From assembly GCA_003586115.2 (NCBI GenBank), contig QVOM02000025.1, forward strand, positions 89,077,449 through 89,141,448: a stretch of 64,000 bases of DNA. The letters are read 5' to 3'. The position numbers and the translations under genes were made by a program. Positions 31,573 to 43,384 of the stretch are shown piece by piece (position 1 is the stretch's first letter; the number at the start of each line of letters is the position of its first letter). The notes under the pieces are model-generated. The model was given only the letters and a program-made list of their open reading frames with translations. It did not search any database and had not been told where the DNA came from. The stretch comes from Salvator merianae. Lineage: Eukaryota > Chordata > Lepidosauria > Squamata > Teiidae.

Positions 31573-32245
31573 GGAGAGGATAAATATCTGTCCTTTGTCT
31601 TCCCAGGAAGTTCTCACAATCTTTGTTTTCTCTTGTGTATACTGTCTGCAATGATATATTGTATCGCACATGTCCATGCATATACAAAGCAGATCAGAAT
31701 GTATGGCTCTATAGACACCAAAATCAGTCCAGATAATGTATTGGCAAGGCTTCTGAGCAATCCTAATCCTCTCTAAAGTGAATCTAGGGTTTTTGCTCAC
31801 CTCCCTGAACTGATATTGTAGATGCTTTAAGACACCTTCCCAGCACCCTTTTCATTCTTCGCTTACAATCAAGCAATCTACCTCTTGCTTTGAGTGATTT
31901 TACATTTGCTGTGATAAAGTTCATGATTAATCCTTCAACAACAAGTACCATAATACCTTGTTTATTTCTTTGCGTTTCTCACTTGCATTTTGCTTTCTTG
32001 GCTTCTGTTTTAGAGGCTCCATTGCTGAATATTCTATTTAATGATTTATTGATTTTGAACGCTTACACTGATTATCAATAATCACAACTGCTTGTACTTC
32101 TTCAATTGATGTAGTTAAGATAAGTATCTTTTTCAGAGAGAGAGAGAGAGAGAGAATCTATCTGGTCTTCTCCTGATTTAATTTTCTTCCAGTGCACAGT
32201 TTTTTTTAAATAATCAGCAAAAGCAACACTCACAGATCTGGACCC
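31573..32245. other. AT-rich single-copy DNA with (GA)n
   Basis: A (GA)n run at about 32136-32154. No gene or transposon recognised. Confidence 0.45.
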
Positions 32246-32249
32246 ACTA

Positions 32250-32715
32250 TATGATGGGGATATTGTTTGTTTATTTATTGCTCTCCATTAAAATATAATC
32301 TCAAAGCAATATACAGAGAATGAAAACAGTTAAAATCATAATAGTTATATAAAAACATGTTTTAAATCAAGGATGGGCGAAACAAACGTTCATTCCGGAA
32401 AAGCCTGGGTAAAAAGGTAGGTCTTAAATTGGCACCAGAAGACCAGGAGAGTAGGTGCCCTATGAATCTCAAAGGGAAGAATATTCCAGAAGGTGGGTGC
32501 CACCACAGAGAAGGCCCGACTGCAGGTAGTCATAAGATGACATTCAGTTATTAGTGGTACCCGCAGCAGGACCTTCCCTGAAGATCAGAATGCTCTGACA
32601 GGTCAATATTGAGAGAGCTGGTCCCAAGTTGTTAAGGACCTTGTATGCCAAGGATAAAACCTTGAATCTGGCAACCAATGTGCACATGTGATATGGGCAC
32701 AGTGAGGCGTCCCAC
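32250..32715 (-). mobile_element. L2-like LINE 3' region remnant
   Basis: 'ttatttattgctctcc', then 'ggtaggtcttaaattgg', 'agaatattccagaaggtgg', 'cacagagaaggcccgac' and 'ccaaggataaaaccttgaat' (in parts). This is the same order of phrases as other vertebrate L2-like tails at 54886 and 59800. No open frame. Confidence 0.5.
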
Positions 32716-32944
32716 TCAACAATCTGAACACTGCATTTTGCACTAAATAAAATGGGATCTGGCTAGACACCTCCCTTTTCTCTTATTTACAGAGGGTCTG
32801 GGAAGATGGCAGTAGCTACTGCCGAAGCAGCCATGGTGGTATGGTGGGGGAGGAGTGAACCCAACTGGAGGGTCAACTTTGGGCCTTCTGAATGGTTTGA
32901 TACAATCAAAGGCAAGATTGTGCATAGCATAGAAAGGGGCAATA

Positions 32945-33640
32945 GAGAAAAAAACATTTTCTCTATCTCACAGCATTAGAACCAGGGGACGCTCTATGAA
33001 ACTGATGGGCAGGAGAGTTCGGATTGACAAGGGGAAGTATTTTTTCACCCAGAGGGTCATCGGTCTATGGAATTTACTACTGGAAGAGGTGGTGACAGCA
33101 ATCAGTCCAGATGGCTTTAAGAAAGAGTTAGACAAATTCATGAAGGGCAGGTGTATCAATGGCTACTACAATGGATGCCTAGGTACTGCCTCCAGGGTGG
33201 AGAGAAAGGCAGGATGCCTCTAAAGGCCATTTGCAAGGAGTCCATAGCAGGTGATGGTTTTGCCTCTGTCTTATGCTTGAAAATGCCCAGGAGAAAATGT
33301 GATAGGAAGCTGGACTAGATGGGCTTCTAGTAGGGTTTCTCATATATATATAGGGCTAGAGAGATGGGTCTCCAACAGGGTTTCTTACAATTTATGGAGA
33401 ACAGGTGTACCAATGGCTACTTGAATGGATGTCTAGGTACCATCTCCACGTTTGAGATAGGCAGGATGCCTCAAAAGGGGCATTTGAAAGGAATTGAGAG
33501 CAGGTGAAAGTTTTGCCTTTGTCTTCTCCTTGAGAAGGGATTGGTGGGCCACTGTGTGGGACAGGATGCTGGACTAGAAGGCCCATGACCTAACTCACAA
33601 TGGTTGATTTAGCATGGCTCTTCTTATGTTTCTACATTTT
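32945..33640 (+). mobile_element. CR1-like LINE: ORF2 C-terminus and two 3' UTR units
   Basis: From 32996 the frame reads KLMGRRVRIDKGKYFFTQRV, GLWNLLLEEVVTA and GFKKELDKFMKG, then a stop: the CR1-like ORF2 C-terminus. The 3' UTR unit occurs twice (33170-33330 and about 33385-33600). The start is truncated upstream of 'cattagaaccaggggacgc'. Confidence 0.85.
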
Positions 33641-34087
33641 TAAGACTCCAGTTGGAACCTTGCTTCTCATTATCAACTCGACCATTCCAGTTCCTGATTG
33701 TTAGTTGCCATAGAAAACAGAGTTTCTCCACAATAGATCAGATCTTAGAAGAAACTTTAATTTGCCCTGGGAACCACACAATTGGTAATCACATAACAGA
33801 ACAGCTGTCCACTTAGTGGTGATTGCAGGATCCTTACCTGCAACCCTTACCTGTGTTTTTGCCCCTGCATCTAATTTGGAAGATATTGTTGGACTTTTTT
33901 AATTTAATCACATTACCAAAAATGTTGTGTTCTGGTGGCACACTGATTAAGAACCCAACAATCCAGGAGTCTTGTGAGTTGATTGTAGGAGACCAGCCTG
34001 TCTGGAGGAAGTCAACCATATACTTACCAAGCGTTGGTTCCAGCTAGATGACATGAAGCAAGCAAGCAGACCATCTGGGCTTAATAA

Positions 34088-34647
34088 GGGCCTGTTTGCA
34101 CTTACAACGGTATAACAGTATAACAAGCACAGTTTGGGCCGGTAGGGTTCAGGTACGGAGAGAGGTCTGTGCACCTGTAAGCACTGGAACACTCTGCAAG
34201 CCAACCAGCGCTGGACGCAGTGCGAATGGGAGCGTACTAGTTCAGTAGCTGTGTTTGAACCCACAGGATCTGTGTTCGAACCTAGAGGGTTTGTGCTTGA
34301 ACCCAGAGGGCCTGTGTTTGAACCTGTGTCCGAAAAGGCCACCAGGGTCCGGACCCCAAGGTCTGAACCAGGGTGCGAACCGGCAGACTGCACCTGCGCG
34401 GCCCTGCCGGCTCTGCCCCGCCGCCATTTTGAACCTGGAAATGGTGTGAACGTACCTTCCCTGATCCTCATCTGATCGTGCAGGTCGGGTTGGAGACTAC
34501 AGATTAGTTGACCACAGCTGGTTGGATTCAGGTAAGCATCAGGTGGGCTTTGGTAGATTTCAGGTCAGCTGGGGCTGTTCGCAAGTGCAGATCCTGCGTT
34601 CTAGCGTGCGTCCTGAAATGTACCACTCACTAAGTTCCAACAGGCCC
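34088..34647 (-). mobile_element. Harbinger-like MITE, long subgroup, complete
   Basis: 560 bp with GGGCCTGTTTGCACTT at the left and AACTTAGTGAGTGG-type sequence (inverse) at the right, ending GGAACTT/AGGCCC. TAA at 34085-34087 and 34648-34650. Contains a degenerate 19-21-bp internal repeat (GAACCCAGAGGGCCTGTGTTT-like, 34256-34330), which gives three in-phase direct units. Matches 23116-23452 in reverse. Confidence 0.85.
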
Positions 34648-34664
34648 TAAGTGTAGTTACTTTA

Positions 34665-35106
34665 GGCCTGTTCGCTCTTTAGTGCTAGTGAGCATGGAGA
34701 CGTTCACTAGCACAGAGAGTCTGCATTTTGCGGAGGCCCAAGTGATCGTGAATGTCTGCAGATGCTCCCAATCAATACTAGCTGTAGACAACTGTACTGG
34801 GAGAAGCTGAACTGCTCCTGGTATATAGCATTTGCACCTACTTCCTGGTGTGAATGCTGCAGGCTGCCGCATGGATAGCTGCGGCTGTGCAGTTGTACAC
34901 CACATTCCTGGTCGCCATGGTAGCGGCTAGACATTTCCCTGACTGCTGTCATGGCAGGTGGCCAGCATTTGCACTGCAAATCCTGGAAGCCTGTTTCTGA
35001 CCTGTTCCAGCCCTCGCAGTGTGGATGACTGCCACACGACGGGAACTGTTTTCCCCTTAGAATGGGATAATTATCCCAATCTAAGATGGAAAGTGCAAAA
35101 AGGCCC
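34665..35106. mobile_element. Harbinger-like MITE, medium subgroup
   Basis: Ends GGCCTGTTCGCTCTTTAG and AAAGTGCAAAAAGGCCC; flanks TTA and TTC (2 of 3). Starts 17 bp after the previous MITE. Contains the central CATGGTAGCGGCTAG...CTGCTGTCATGG motif and 'gccagcatttgcactgc'. Confidence 0.75.
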
Positions 35107-35576
35107 TTCAACTTGTTAATTTGCATTACATATTACATCATATATTTGTTTTACAATTTTAGATTCTTATTTATAGTCTATTCTAAACTATTTATAACTG
35201 TTCTTTAAGGACCAATGACTCATTGTCAACAACAACATGAAGGACCAACTGCCAGATAATAGCAGTTCCTTCTGACCTTCCTTCTGACCAGGTGTGAAGA
35301 CTGACCCTCTCTGTTGCAGTGCCGAAAGTGTTCTGAAGGAGCAGGACAAAGAAAGTCCCAAAGCCTGAAGGGCTCAGAGCTGTTGTCATTAAACTGCACA
35401 TCCCCTTTGTGTTGTTATGGAAGGATTCAATCATACTCTGCAGCTTCAGTGGGCAGAATATCATAGATACAATCTAGAAGAGTCCCTCACTGCTAACCAA
35501 GTCAAAGGCCTTGAGAAGATCAATGAAGGTGATATAAACTGGCTTCTATTGCTCTCTTCATTTCTCTTGGAGTTGG
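35107..35576. other. No recognised feature
   Basis: No transposon ends or gene recognised. 35200-35560 has short open frames only. Confidence 0.35.
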
Positions 35577-35584
35577 TGAAGGGA

Positions 35585-35966
35585 CACTGGCGTAGCAAGG
35601 GGGGGCGCGGGGGGCGGTGCGCACTGGGCGGCGCCTTATTGGGGGCGGTGCCCGCCTTTGAGTTCGGCCCTCCCGCCCGCCCGGCCGCCAGTTTGCCTTA
35701 GTCGGCTTCGCCGGCACATCCACTGCTCGCTCGCTGCTCGCTCACCCCGCCTGCCACTCACTCGCCTCGCTCGCCCCGCCCGCTGCTCGCTCGCTCACCG
35801 TGCCGGCTGGCGTGCGCGCGCACGGCCATCATCATGGCGGCAGCGGGAGTAGGCAGCTGCAGGGCGGGGCGTCCTGCAGGGCGGGGCGTCCTGCAGGGCG
35901 GGGCGCCCTGCTCGTCTGCCGCCGTTTGGTCCGCCCCGGGTGGTGGAACAGGTAGCTACGCCGCTG
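35585..35966. mobile_element. hAT-like GC-rich MITE, family C, with perfect 8-bp duplication
   Basis: Ends CACTGGCGTAGCAAGG and GTAGCTACGCCGCTG. TGAAGGGA flanks both sides exactly (35577-35584, 35967-35974), diagnostic of hAT. Interior is CpG-rich, with a (CTCGC)-rich middle and a 17-bp unit GCAGGGCGGGGCGTCCT three times at 35859-35909. No transposase. Could be mistaken for a CpG-island promoter. Confidence 0.9.
35859..35909 (+). repeat. 17-bp minisatellite x3 inside hAT family C
   Basis: GCAGGGCGGGGCGTCCT at 35859, 35876 and 35893. The other family C copy (47190-47210) has only one unit. Confidence 0.9.
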
Positions 35967-36109
35967 TGAAGGGAGAAAACCATGTCCACACTTGACCTCT
36001 CAGCACAAAATCCACACTGCGACTCAGGATAGGAGTACCAGAAAAGTACGAGCAAAAACTTTACTAGCAATGCCCAAGGAAAAGATGTCTATGTAATTAA
36101 TACAACCAC

Positions 36110-36302
36110 CTTTTTTTTTTCTATTCTTGGGTTGTGTCTGACTCCTAGTTGACTGTATGGGCAACTCCACAGACACCTCTATGCAGTTTTCTCGGCAGAG
36201 ACACAGAAGAGGTTTGCCATTGCCTATTTCTGGGAATAGACTGAGGATCGAATGGGCAACCCTCTGCTTTCCAGGCAGTTTGCTCTCCCTAGGAGTTGAT
36301 AA
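36110..36302 (-). mobile_element. Sauria-type SINE (tRNA head, Bov-B-like tail)
   Basis: Read on minus it starts with a tRNA-like head: 'agagcaaactgcctgg', 'gcagagggttgcccattc', B-box-like CATTCGATCC. It continues into 'ggcaatggcaaacctcttc' and 'gccgagaaaactgcatag', a Bov-B-like 3' part, and 'gagtcagacacaacc', then a T-run on plus. The arrangement is that of Sauria SINEs of squamates. Slightly decayed A box. Confidence 0.7.
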
Positions 36303-36796
36303 TTCTGGCAACACACATATCCTGTAGCATAGCTCCTTCTTGCCGACACCGGCATAGAATCTTATAAAGCAGATACAGAAGGGTAGACTTGCACTATTTG
36401 ATCAGGTATGGAGAAATGTTGTCACTTTCTGGAGCTTTCTGAGGGGCCAAGTTGTCAATGCCCTTGCTGAGGTCCTCTAAAGAGGGCATTTCGTCAAACT
36501 TGTACATGACTGACAAGCATTCAATAGCACCAATGACTGAAGCAGTGACAGTGTACTTCAGATATCAATGTGGGGATTTCCCACCTGTTTGACATGGTGG
36601 AACTTTTTGAGAAGTAATCGTATCTGGCAGCACACCAAAGAGTGATCTGTGTTGTAGTCTGCACTATGGAAGGAACAGGTGAGAAATACATTCATGAGAA
36701 AGGAACATCTGACCAAAATCAAGTCCAGTTGGTGTCAATTCTGGAGCAAGAATGTCTCCAGGAAACCTTATGTTGTGGCTTGGGAAGGGAGTTAGT
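36303..36796. other. No recognised feature
   Basis: No gene or transposon end supported. Confidence 0.35.
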
Positions 36797-36905
36797 GTTG
36801 GGTGACCTGCTGTGTCAATACGGAGGCCCGGAGGCCCTGCAAACAGCAGTCGCGTGCTTTCTGCGGGTTACGAACACCCACCCTTAAAGCCGGTGGCCGC
36901 CGCTG
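36797..36905. mobile_element. hAT-like MITE, family A, right half only
   Basis: 'gtgacctgctgtgtcaatac', 'ggaggcccggaggccctg', 'acgaacacccacccttaaag' and the terminus CCGGTGGCCGCCGCTG. The left arm is missing, so the copy cannot fold fully. Confidence 0.7.
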
Positions 36906-37736
36906 ATGCTTTGTATCAAATAACCATTTCTTTTTAAGCTGGAAGACATATCAGCGCTCAAATACTTCTGAAAGTCACCTGAACTCAGATCTTTCAGATG
37001 TCAAATCCAGACATCCGACACCTGACAAGGACCAGCCTTTTCAGAGAACGTACTTGCATCTGTCATAAAACATTTACAAAAGAGAAATTTCCTGCTCACG
37101 TTTGGGAGAAAGGCTTTTGTTTGCTTTTAAATCCCTTACCATTTCAGGAAACAGACATGAAAAGATGCTGAGGACTGGATACTTAAATCTAATGCAAAAC
37201 ACATCAGGGAACTGAGATGGGAGACAGACGAGACTTCCATATTTTCATCTGTAAATGTTTCCTTTCTGTCTTTCTTCCTTCTTCTTTGATTTTTATTGGC
37301 ACTCATGATACGTGGCATAAATAGAAGAGCCCCCCTCTCTGTTACAGGTCATAAAATCTCTCTACAGATCCCACCTGACGGACTTGATCGAAAGAGGCAA
37401 TTTCAGTGTGAGCTAAGAACCTCTTTCCTGAATCACTGACTCAGTGTGTCCTATAAAACACATACTAAAATGTCATAATGACTGACTGCTATTATTCCTT
37501 CCCTAAATTTTACTGGGGGGGGTGGGTAGAGTAGGGGAAGGAGTTTGAGAAGCAACGTTGGATGGAAACCACTTGAATCTGTGTCTGCTCCCTGTGGCTT
37601 TATGATTATCCCTCTGGGCCATCAACACTTTCAAAGGCCCATCTTTGGGTGAATTTGGGTTGATATCCATGGAACCATCTGTCAAAGTTCAGGATGCTGG
37701 ACAAGTATCTTTAGCGGTAGGAAGGTTGTCAGTCCA
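36906..37736. other. No recognised feature
   Basis: AT-moderate single-copy DNA. Nothing supported beyond short open frames. Confidence 0.35.
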
Positions 37737-37739
37737 GAA

Positions 37740-38226
37740 GGGCCTGTTCGCACTTAGCGAGAAGAACGTTCCTGTCCACTCACTAGTCAGGTGTTTTGCA
37801 CTTTCAAATGGAATCACCTGCCCTGAATAGCCCACCTGATGCTCACCTGAAGCTGAGTAGGGCTGGTGCAGGAATTTGCAGTCCTGAATCTGACTTGCGT
37901 GATCAGGTGCAGATTGGGTGAGCTCCTTTTGCACTGCTTCTGGGTTTGAAATGGCGGCGGGGAGGGACCAGCTTCGAAAACAGCCCTCTCTCTTCGAATT
38001 ACTAGTTCTGTGGTCTGAATTTGTAGCTCTACCTTCACATTTGTGCCTTTATGATTGCTGACATCACTTCCTGCCTAGTGCATCCCCATTCGCACTGCTC
38101 CCCCTGCTGGTCAGCTTGCAGTCTTTTCCTTTGCTGACAAGTGCAAAAGGCACCCATCGAACTCCATCCTCACAGCCTGAAGCCTGCTAATTATTCCGTT
38201 CTTCTTGCATAAGTGTGAAAACGCCC
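37740..38226. mobile_element. Harbinger-like MITE, long subgroup
   Basis: 487 bp. Starts GGGCCTGTTCGCACTTAGCG and ends TAAGTGTGAAAACGCCC. Flanks GAA and TAA (2 of 3). Shares 'gatcaggtgcagattggg' and 'ggtttgaaatggcggcgggg' with other copies. Confidence 0.8.
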
Positions 38227-38399
38227 TAAGTCTTCACTTACTGTATCTGGTTGGCCCATTAACATCACCTAACTTCCTTGGCCAGAAGGTTTATGGGTGA
38301 TTATCATGGCAAACTTCAGGACCTCATCCAGTAGCTGTTGATGCCATACAAGTAATAACAACAATACTATAACAACAATAATCACTAATCACAAACATT

Positions 38400-38592
38400 C
38401 CTAAGTGACATTGTTGGGTACTACCAAGTCATGCCCAGCTCCAGGCCAACTGCATGGGTCCCTCTATGCAGATTTCTTGGCAGAGATACAGAAGTGGTTT
38501 GCCATTGCCTACTTCTAAGGAGAGGCTGGGAAATCAAACTGGCAACCCTCTGCTTTCCAGGCATTTTGCTCTACTTCTGAGCTACAGCCCCT
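38400..38592 (-). mobile_element. Sauria-type SINE
   Basis: On minus: tRNA-like head GGGGCTGTAGCTCAGAAGTA (A box TAGCTCAGAAG), 'gcagagggttgccagtttg' (B box region), then 'ggcaatggcaaaccacttc' and 'ggcatgacttggtagtaccc', a Bov-B-like tail. Near complete. Confidence 0.75.
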
Positions 38593-38595
38593 CCC

Positions 38596-38682
38596 AGACT
38601 CCATGGACATCTCTAGGCAGTTTTCCTGGCAGGGATACAGAAGTGGTTTGCCATTGCCTACTTCTGAGGAGAGACTTCTGGG
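38596..38682 (-). mobile_element. Second Sauria-type SINE fragment
   Basis: 'gcagttttcctggcaggg', 'aagtggtttgccattgcc' repeat the central part of the SINE just upstream. Broken by the MITE remnant that follows. Confidence 0.6.
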
Positions 38683-38685
38683 GCC

Positions 38686-38768
38686 TGCTGTAGTCTGTAC
38701 TGGCATGTGGATAGCAGACCCTTGTTCCAGGATCTACATCAGAATAAGGCCCAGTGCAGAAAGGGGTA
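38686..38768 (+). mobile_element. Short Harbinger-like MITE, right half
   Basis: 'tactggcatgtggatagcag', 'aataaggcccagtgcag' and 'aaagggg' match the right arm of 57691-57860. Confidence 0.65.
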
Positions 38769-39230
38769 TGAGCACTGGATCTTGTACTGCATTTGATGTT
38801 GTGGAGGGCAAAGGGATTGCAAGACTGGTTTTAACCAGTCTCTTCATGGTGAGGTCAGGAACACAAACCCTAGGACCAATAAAGGAAAGAGGAGAGACAA
38901 TTTTAAAAAGGAGGTGAAGGGATCACAACAGTGCCTCTTATATCGGTGGGGAGATTTATATTTCACATTTTATCTTTAGCAGGGACATGGATCAGCAAGC
39001 CTGCGGGCATGCAAGATCCAGGATTGCTCAAAGCAGCATTCCAGTAGCTCAAAATACTTCTTTCAGAGCAGATGCTTTGAGGCTTCTGGAGAAAGATTTG
39101 GAAAACAACGCGTTAAAACACCCTTTTGTCATAGAATGGAGGCTTGCTGCACTGTGTATCGTGTAGAGTCCCAGAATTAGTATGCACTAGGTTTGGCAGA
39201 TACTAATGCACTGCTGGGCACTGGTGTTCA
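38769..39230. other. No recognised feature
   Basis: No gene, RNA or mobile-element signal recognised. Confidence 0.35.
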
Positions 39231-39231
39231 T

Positions 39232-39760
39232 AGAATCATAGCATCATAGAGTTGGAAGGGACCTCCAGGGTCATCGAGTCCAACCCCCTGCTCAGTGCAG
39301 GATTCGCTAAAGCATCCCAGGCAGATATCTGTCCAGCCTTTCCTTGAAGACCTCCAGCGAAGGAGAGCCCACCACCTCCTGTGGCAACCTGTTCCAGTGA
39401 CTGATTGCCCTCACTGTCAGAAAGTTTTTTTCCAATATCTAGCCTGTATCTATTCCCTTGAAGTTTCATCCCATTGTTTCTAGTCCTTCCTTCTTGCGCA
39501 ACTGAGAATAGGGCCAATCCCTCTGCACTGTGACGGTCCTTCAGATACCTGAAAACAGCTCTCATGTCTCCTCTCAGTCTTCTCTTCCACAGGCTAAACA
39601 TTCCTAAATCCTTTAACCATTCCTCATAGGACATGGTTGCAGACCACTCACCATTTTGGTAGCCCTCCTCTGAATTTGCTCCGGTTTGTCAATGTCTTTT
39701 TTAGAGTGGGGTGCCCAGAACTGGGCACAGTACTCCAGTGCTGTTCCTGTGCCTTATATG
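39232..39760 (-). mobile_element. CR1 LINE: ORF2 C-terminal region and 3' tail
   Basis: Minus strand. The octamer tail (plus 'atagaatcatagcatcatag') is followed by the 3' UTR ('gggtcatcgagtccaacccc'), then ORF2: the frame 39236-39634 has [29 protein letters not shown] and GMKLQGNRYRLDIG. Farther in, 'gagtggggtgcccagaact' and 'cagtactccag' encode the CR1 phrase LEYC-QFWAPHS in a shifted frame. Same subfamily as 14072-14512, with a longer 5' end. One frameshift near 39430. Confidence 0.9.
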
Positions 39761-40406
39761 CACTGAACTCTAATCTTCAATGGACTATTTTGTCCACAAA
39801 GACATCCTCCTGGGCCCTAGTTCCTGCCACATCCAAGACAATGAGATATTTGTGGTTTTTTATATGTTTGGATGAAAGGACAGCGCACTTGGGGAATGTA
39901 TAAAAGTATTTGGGGCCGACAGGATTAGGGCTGGCCTCTATTACATAACAAAACCTCGGTGACATTTCTAAGGGTCCCACTTCTCTAATTGTGTTATTGC
40001 AGGTGAAACCTAAGATTTGTGGCACCATTCTTCATCTTAATGATAAAAGATGATTCGGGGGGGTGCAAATTTATGCAAGAGAGCAAAGTGTTTCTGAATT
40101 AGCTGGTTGTTTTATTCTCTGCTCCCTCATCTTCTCTGTCTTCTTCATTTATAGGCACATACATTTTAATAACTTTTACACCATCAATTTTTGGATGGCA
40201 CTTTTATTTTTAGTGAACACCCAGTAAATTTTCTCCAAGATTGGCAGGTTGAAAAGAAGAAGGAGGGCGGGTTAGGGGGAGAATGCCATTGAAAAGAAAT
40301 CACAAGGACACAGTGCAGCAGCAATTAAGAGGGAATGTGAATGGATTGCCTCAAGTTGCAACTACACTAGTGTCTTTCTGCAGACTAGAGCTGCCTGCGG
40401 CCCACA
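39761..40406. other. No recognised feature
   Basis: Single-copy DNA with no gene motif. Confidence 0.35.
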
Positions 40407-40940
40407 TAGATCACAGTAGACTTTGTCTTTTTTAATTTTTAATTTTATTTTTTAAAAAAAATTAATTTTAATTTTTTTTAATTTTTCTATTTTTTTAAAT
40501 TTAAGATATATAAAATTTACATTTAATTCAAACATTCAGAAGCTAACTTTTTTTTCTGCTGACTTCCTCCTTCTTCCAAAGTTTCTTCTGTGTTTCATGT
40601 TTCTTGCCCCTCCTGATCACTCTCTTCTTTTCTTCCACCGATTGTCTTCTTTCCTCTTCATTCTTCAAGTCCTGCAATCACAAGTCCACTTTCCAATTCT
40701 TGCAGAAAGTCCATAAAGGGTTTCCAGTTTTTATAAAACCTACCAACTGTCTTATTTCTCAGTAAATTGGTCAATTTGTCCATCTCAGCAAGGTCCATCA
40801 TTTTAACCAACCAATCATCCACCGCTGCTATTTTGTTCCCTTTCCATTTCTGTGTATATACAATTCTAGCTGTTGTTAACCATGTTTTGCATTAAAACAT
40901 TAACACCATCAAACCTATTTAGATCACAGTAGACTTTGTC
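40407..40940 (-). mobile_element. 5'-truncated L1 LINE with 21-bp target duplication
   Basis: The insert 40428-40919 is flanked by identical 21-bp copies (40407-40427 and 40920-40940, beginning TAGATCACAGTAGAC). On minus it ends in a long interrupted poly(A), seen on plus as T-rich 40428-40500. Upstream, an open stretch of about 60 codons reads TARIVYTQKWKGNKIAAVDD, DLAEMDKLTNLL and FYKNWKPFMDFL, then a stop: the C-terminus of L1 ORF2. The perfect duplication indicates a recent target-primed insertion. Reverse transcriptase core absent. Confidence 0.9.
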
Positions 40941-41375
40941 AATCTGCACAGTTCTATTGAATCCCAGGGAAAATCTACACTTTCTGCAGAGAGGACTCTA
41001 TCCACTTGGAATCCATACTTTCCCAATTACAGCGGCTTGGTTTTGGGGTGTGAATGCTGTGCTCCATTATTTGCAGACAGAGACAGCGGTCTCAGAGAAG
41101 GGAAGGAGGTTTTCCTTTTTCAAAAAACTTGCTAATCACTGCACTTTAGCGCTGGATCTTGGCTGTAGGGCCTCAATGCCCTCTAGCTTCATGTAGAGAA
41201 ATGCAGCTTCACTGCTGTGGATGGGGAGGCAGAGGTAAAGTGTCTCTCCTATACAGCTGCTGCCACCACTGCTGCTGCCTCAAGCCCCCACTTCAAGCAT
41301 CAGAATTGTGGACTGAAAGAGAAAATGAAGCCCGACTGCCCTCATGTCCAGAACATATGTAGGCGAGTAGGTGGC
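40941..41375. other. No recognised feature
   Basis: No gene or element recognised. Confidence 0.35.
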
Positions 41376-41379
41376 AACT

Positions 41380-41824
41380 TTGGCTGTTTTCGCACTTACT
41401 GCACTAGTATAGTACTTCACCACACAGTATGGATACTGTCCACACTGTGTGGCTGAAAAATGGACCTGAAGCCAGCAACCAACCCTTGCCACGGCAGCTG
41501 CAGAGAAGCATCCAGCCACTGCCATAGCATGCGCGAATGTTCAGTTGGGCATCACGTGGCCCGATCTGGCATTGCAGGCCCAATCAGGGCATCACACGTG
41601 CGATGAGCTGCTCCCACACAAGATGACTGCCGCACCACAGGTCAATACAAATGGCTCACTATGAGCTCCAGGTAAGGTTCCAGACTACAAATTACTGTTC
41701 CAGTGGTAGAAGACATCAGGAGCAGTTGAATACCGCTTCTGGTCACTTCAGCAGTCTTCTGGTGCAGACGCGCTTGACTAGCAAGCATGCTAGATGCTTG
41801 CTAAAGTCAAGCGCGAATAGGCCC
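41380..41824. mobile_element. Harbinger-like MITE, medium subgroup
   Basis: Left end decayed (TTGGCTGTTTTCGCACTTAC); right end AAGTCAAGCGCGAATAGGCCCC. Contains the central stem CACGGCAGCTGCAG...CCAGCCACTGCCATAG and a strong hairpin near its right end (AGCAAGCATGCTAGATGCTTGCT, in parts). Confidence 0.65.
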
Positions 41825-41865
41825 CTTCTCTCCTTAACAGTTCCTAGTCATTTTTGAGTACCTCT

Positions 41866-41960
41866 TTTTCTCTTCCTTCCTTCTTGCCTTTTTTTTTTCT
41901 CCCTCCCTTCAACCTTTCCTTCCTCCCTCCTTCTCTCCCTTTCTCCCTTTGTTTATTTTT
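41866..41960 (+). repeat. Polypyrimidine tract
   Basis: About 95 bases of mostly C/T (CTTCC, TCCCT units). Confidence 0.85.
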
Positions 41961-43384
41961 CAATAAACTTGCTCTAAAGCACAGGACCTTCTGCCAGATA
42001 AAAGACCACTGCAGAGGAATTTTTTGTTTACAAGAGCACAAAGGAGTTAATAAAAGAAAAGGGAAATTCTGTGATGGAATTAGTGGCAGAAAGAATCAAG
42101 TTCATGGAGCAATTACAAATTTCTTCCTTAGAAGTTAAGAAATTTCATCTCAAACTTTTAAAATAGCAGCTTAAAATCAGCCTGCCTCAGCCCCTCTGAC
42201 AGCATACGCTTCCTCTCTCTGCCTCTTCTGTTTCGATACACTCTGTGAAAGGCAGCCTGTTTGCTCCTGAGCGGTTCTGTTTTTGCAGAGCTCTTGCTGT
42301 TCAACATCTCAGTTACTTTGTATTGATTTATTCCTAGTATAGTTTGCTAATTCCCCACAATGAAAAAAGGCTCCTTATTTTGTGTTGTATATGGCATCAG
42401 TGGATTTTAATTTGTACATCTGATTTTTTTTCTATTTTCAGTAACGTTGTTTTAGTTCACAGTTTACTGCTCTCCCTGACCCTTTCGCTGTTTTTCATTA
42501 TCAACTCCATGCTTTTAAACCAACACAAACTCCAGGTTTCAAGGGCTTTAAAAAGCTTGCAAATATGGCCATGGCTATTGTGTGCACTTGGATGTTAATT
42601 TAGCATGGCACACCTTTCTAAGAACGATGCAGTCTTGCACAGGTGTGAATGGAGCCCTTAAAAAAAACTGGCCTCCAGATTGATTGGCAGAACCATCAAT
42701 CAGCTAGTGGTGCACAGGGAGAGGGTATGGGGTGGGCAATGCAGACCAGCCTCACCACACAAGAAAATACCTGTGTTATCCAGATACTGTGGACCTGGTA
42801 TGCACTAAACACTTTTTGAACAGAAATAAAATGACTCGGCATTGCTTTTCATTCAAAGACATATCTGTGGCAATCTATGCCTATGCTATATCCTCTCCAA
42901 AATGTGTGATACCCTATTTTGGGAAAACCCAACGCTAATGGCAGGTTTTCTCAAAATAGCTTTGTCACTTACCTTGTAGATGGAGCTGCTGTCATTGTTT
43001 TGGCCACTACACGTGCATATATCAATACCTGGAGGTGCGTGTCCACTGCACATGTGTGGGGGCAAAAAAACCTGCTGTGCATGCGCGGTGGTCATGATAA
43101 TGCACTTCCAGGTATTTTGCACCAGTGAAATACCTGGACGTGCACGTCATCAAAAAACACACAGACAGCATGGTCTCCCATTCTGCCTAACCAATAGGTG
43201 ATCTTCCAGAGGGCTTTTCTCTGCAATATCACCTGTTAGTGCTATATTCAGCTGGTCTCTGGAGCTGGACAAAGTGATTCCGCAACCATGTTTATAGGTG
43301 AGCCCTAAATCAGAAGCGCTCAAATGAAGCCTCCAGTTTTCCCAAACTACCTTTTCCTTCATTCCATGCCAGCCCAGAGGTCCC
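41961..43384. other. No gene; small hairpin
   Basis: Single-copy DNA. TCCAGGTATTT...AAATACCTGGA forms an 11-bp-stem hairpin at about 43107-43138; a direct repeat of AATACCTGGA occurs at 43024 and 43130. No element assigned. Confidence 0.4.

Noticed and set aside
35585..35966. CpG-island promoter
   Set aside because: Exact 8-bp target duplication and TIRs show a hAT element; a second copy exists at 46935.
38530..38590. Functional tRNA gene on the minus strand
   Set aside because: Part of a Sauria-type SINE continuing into a Bov-B-like tail.
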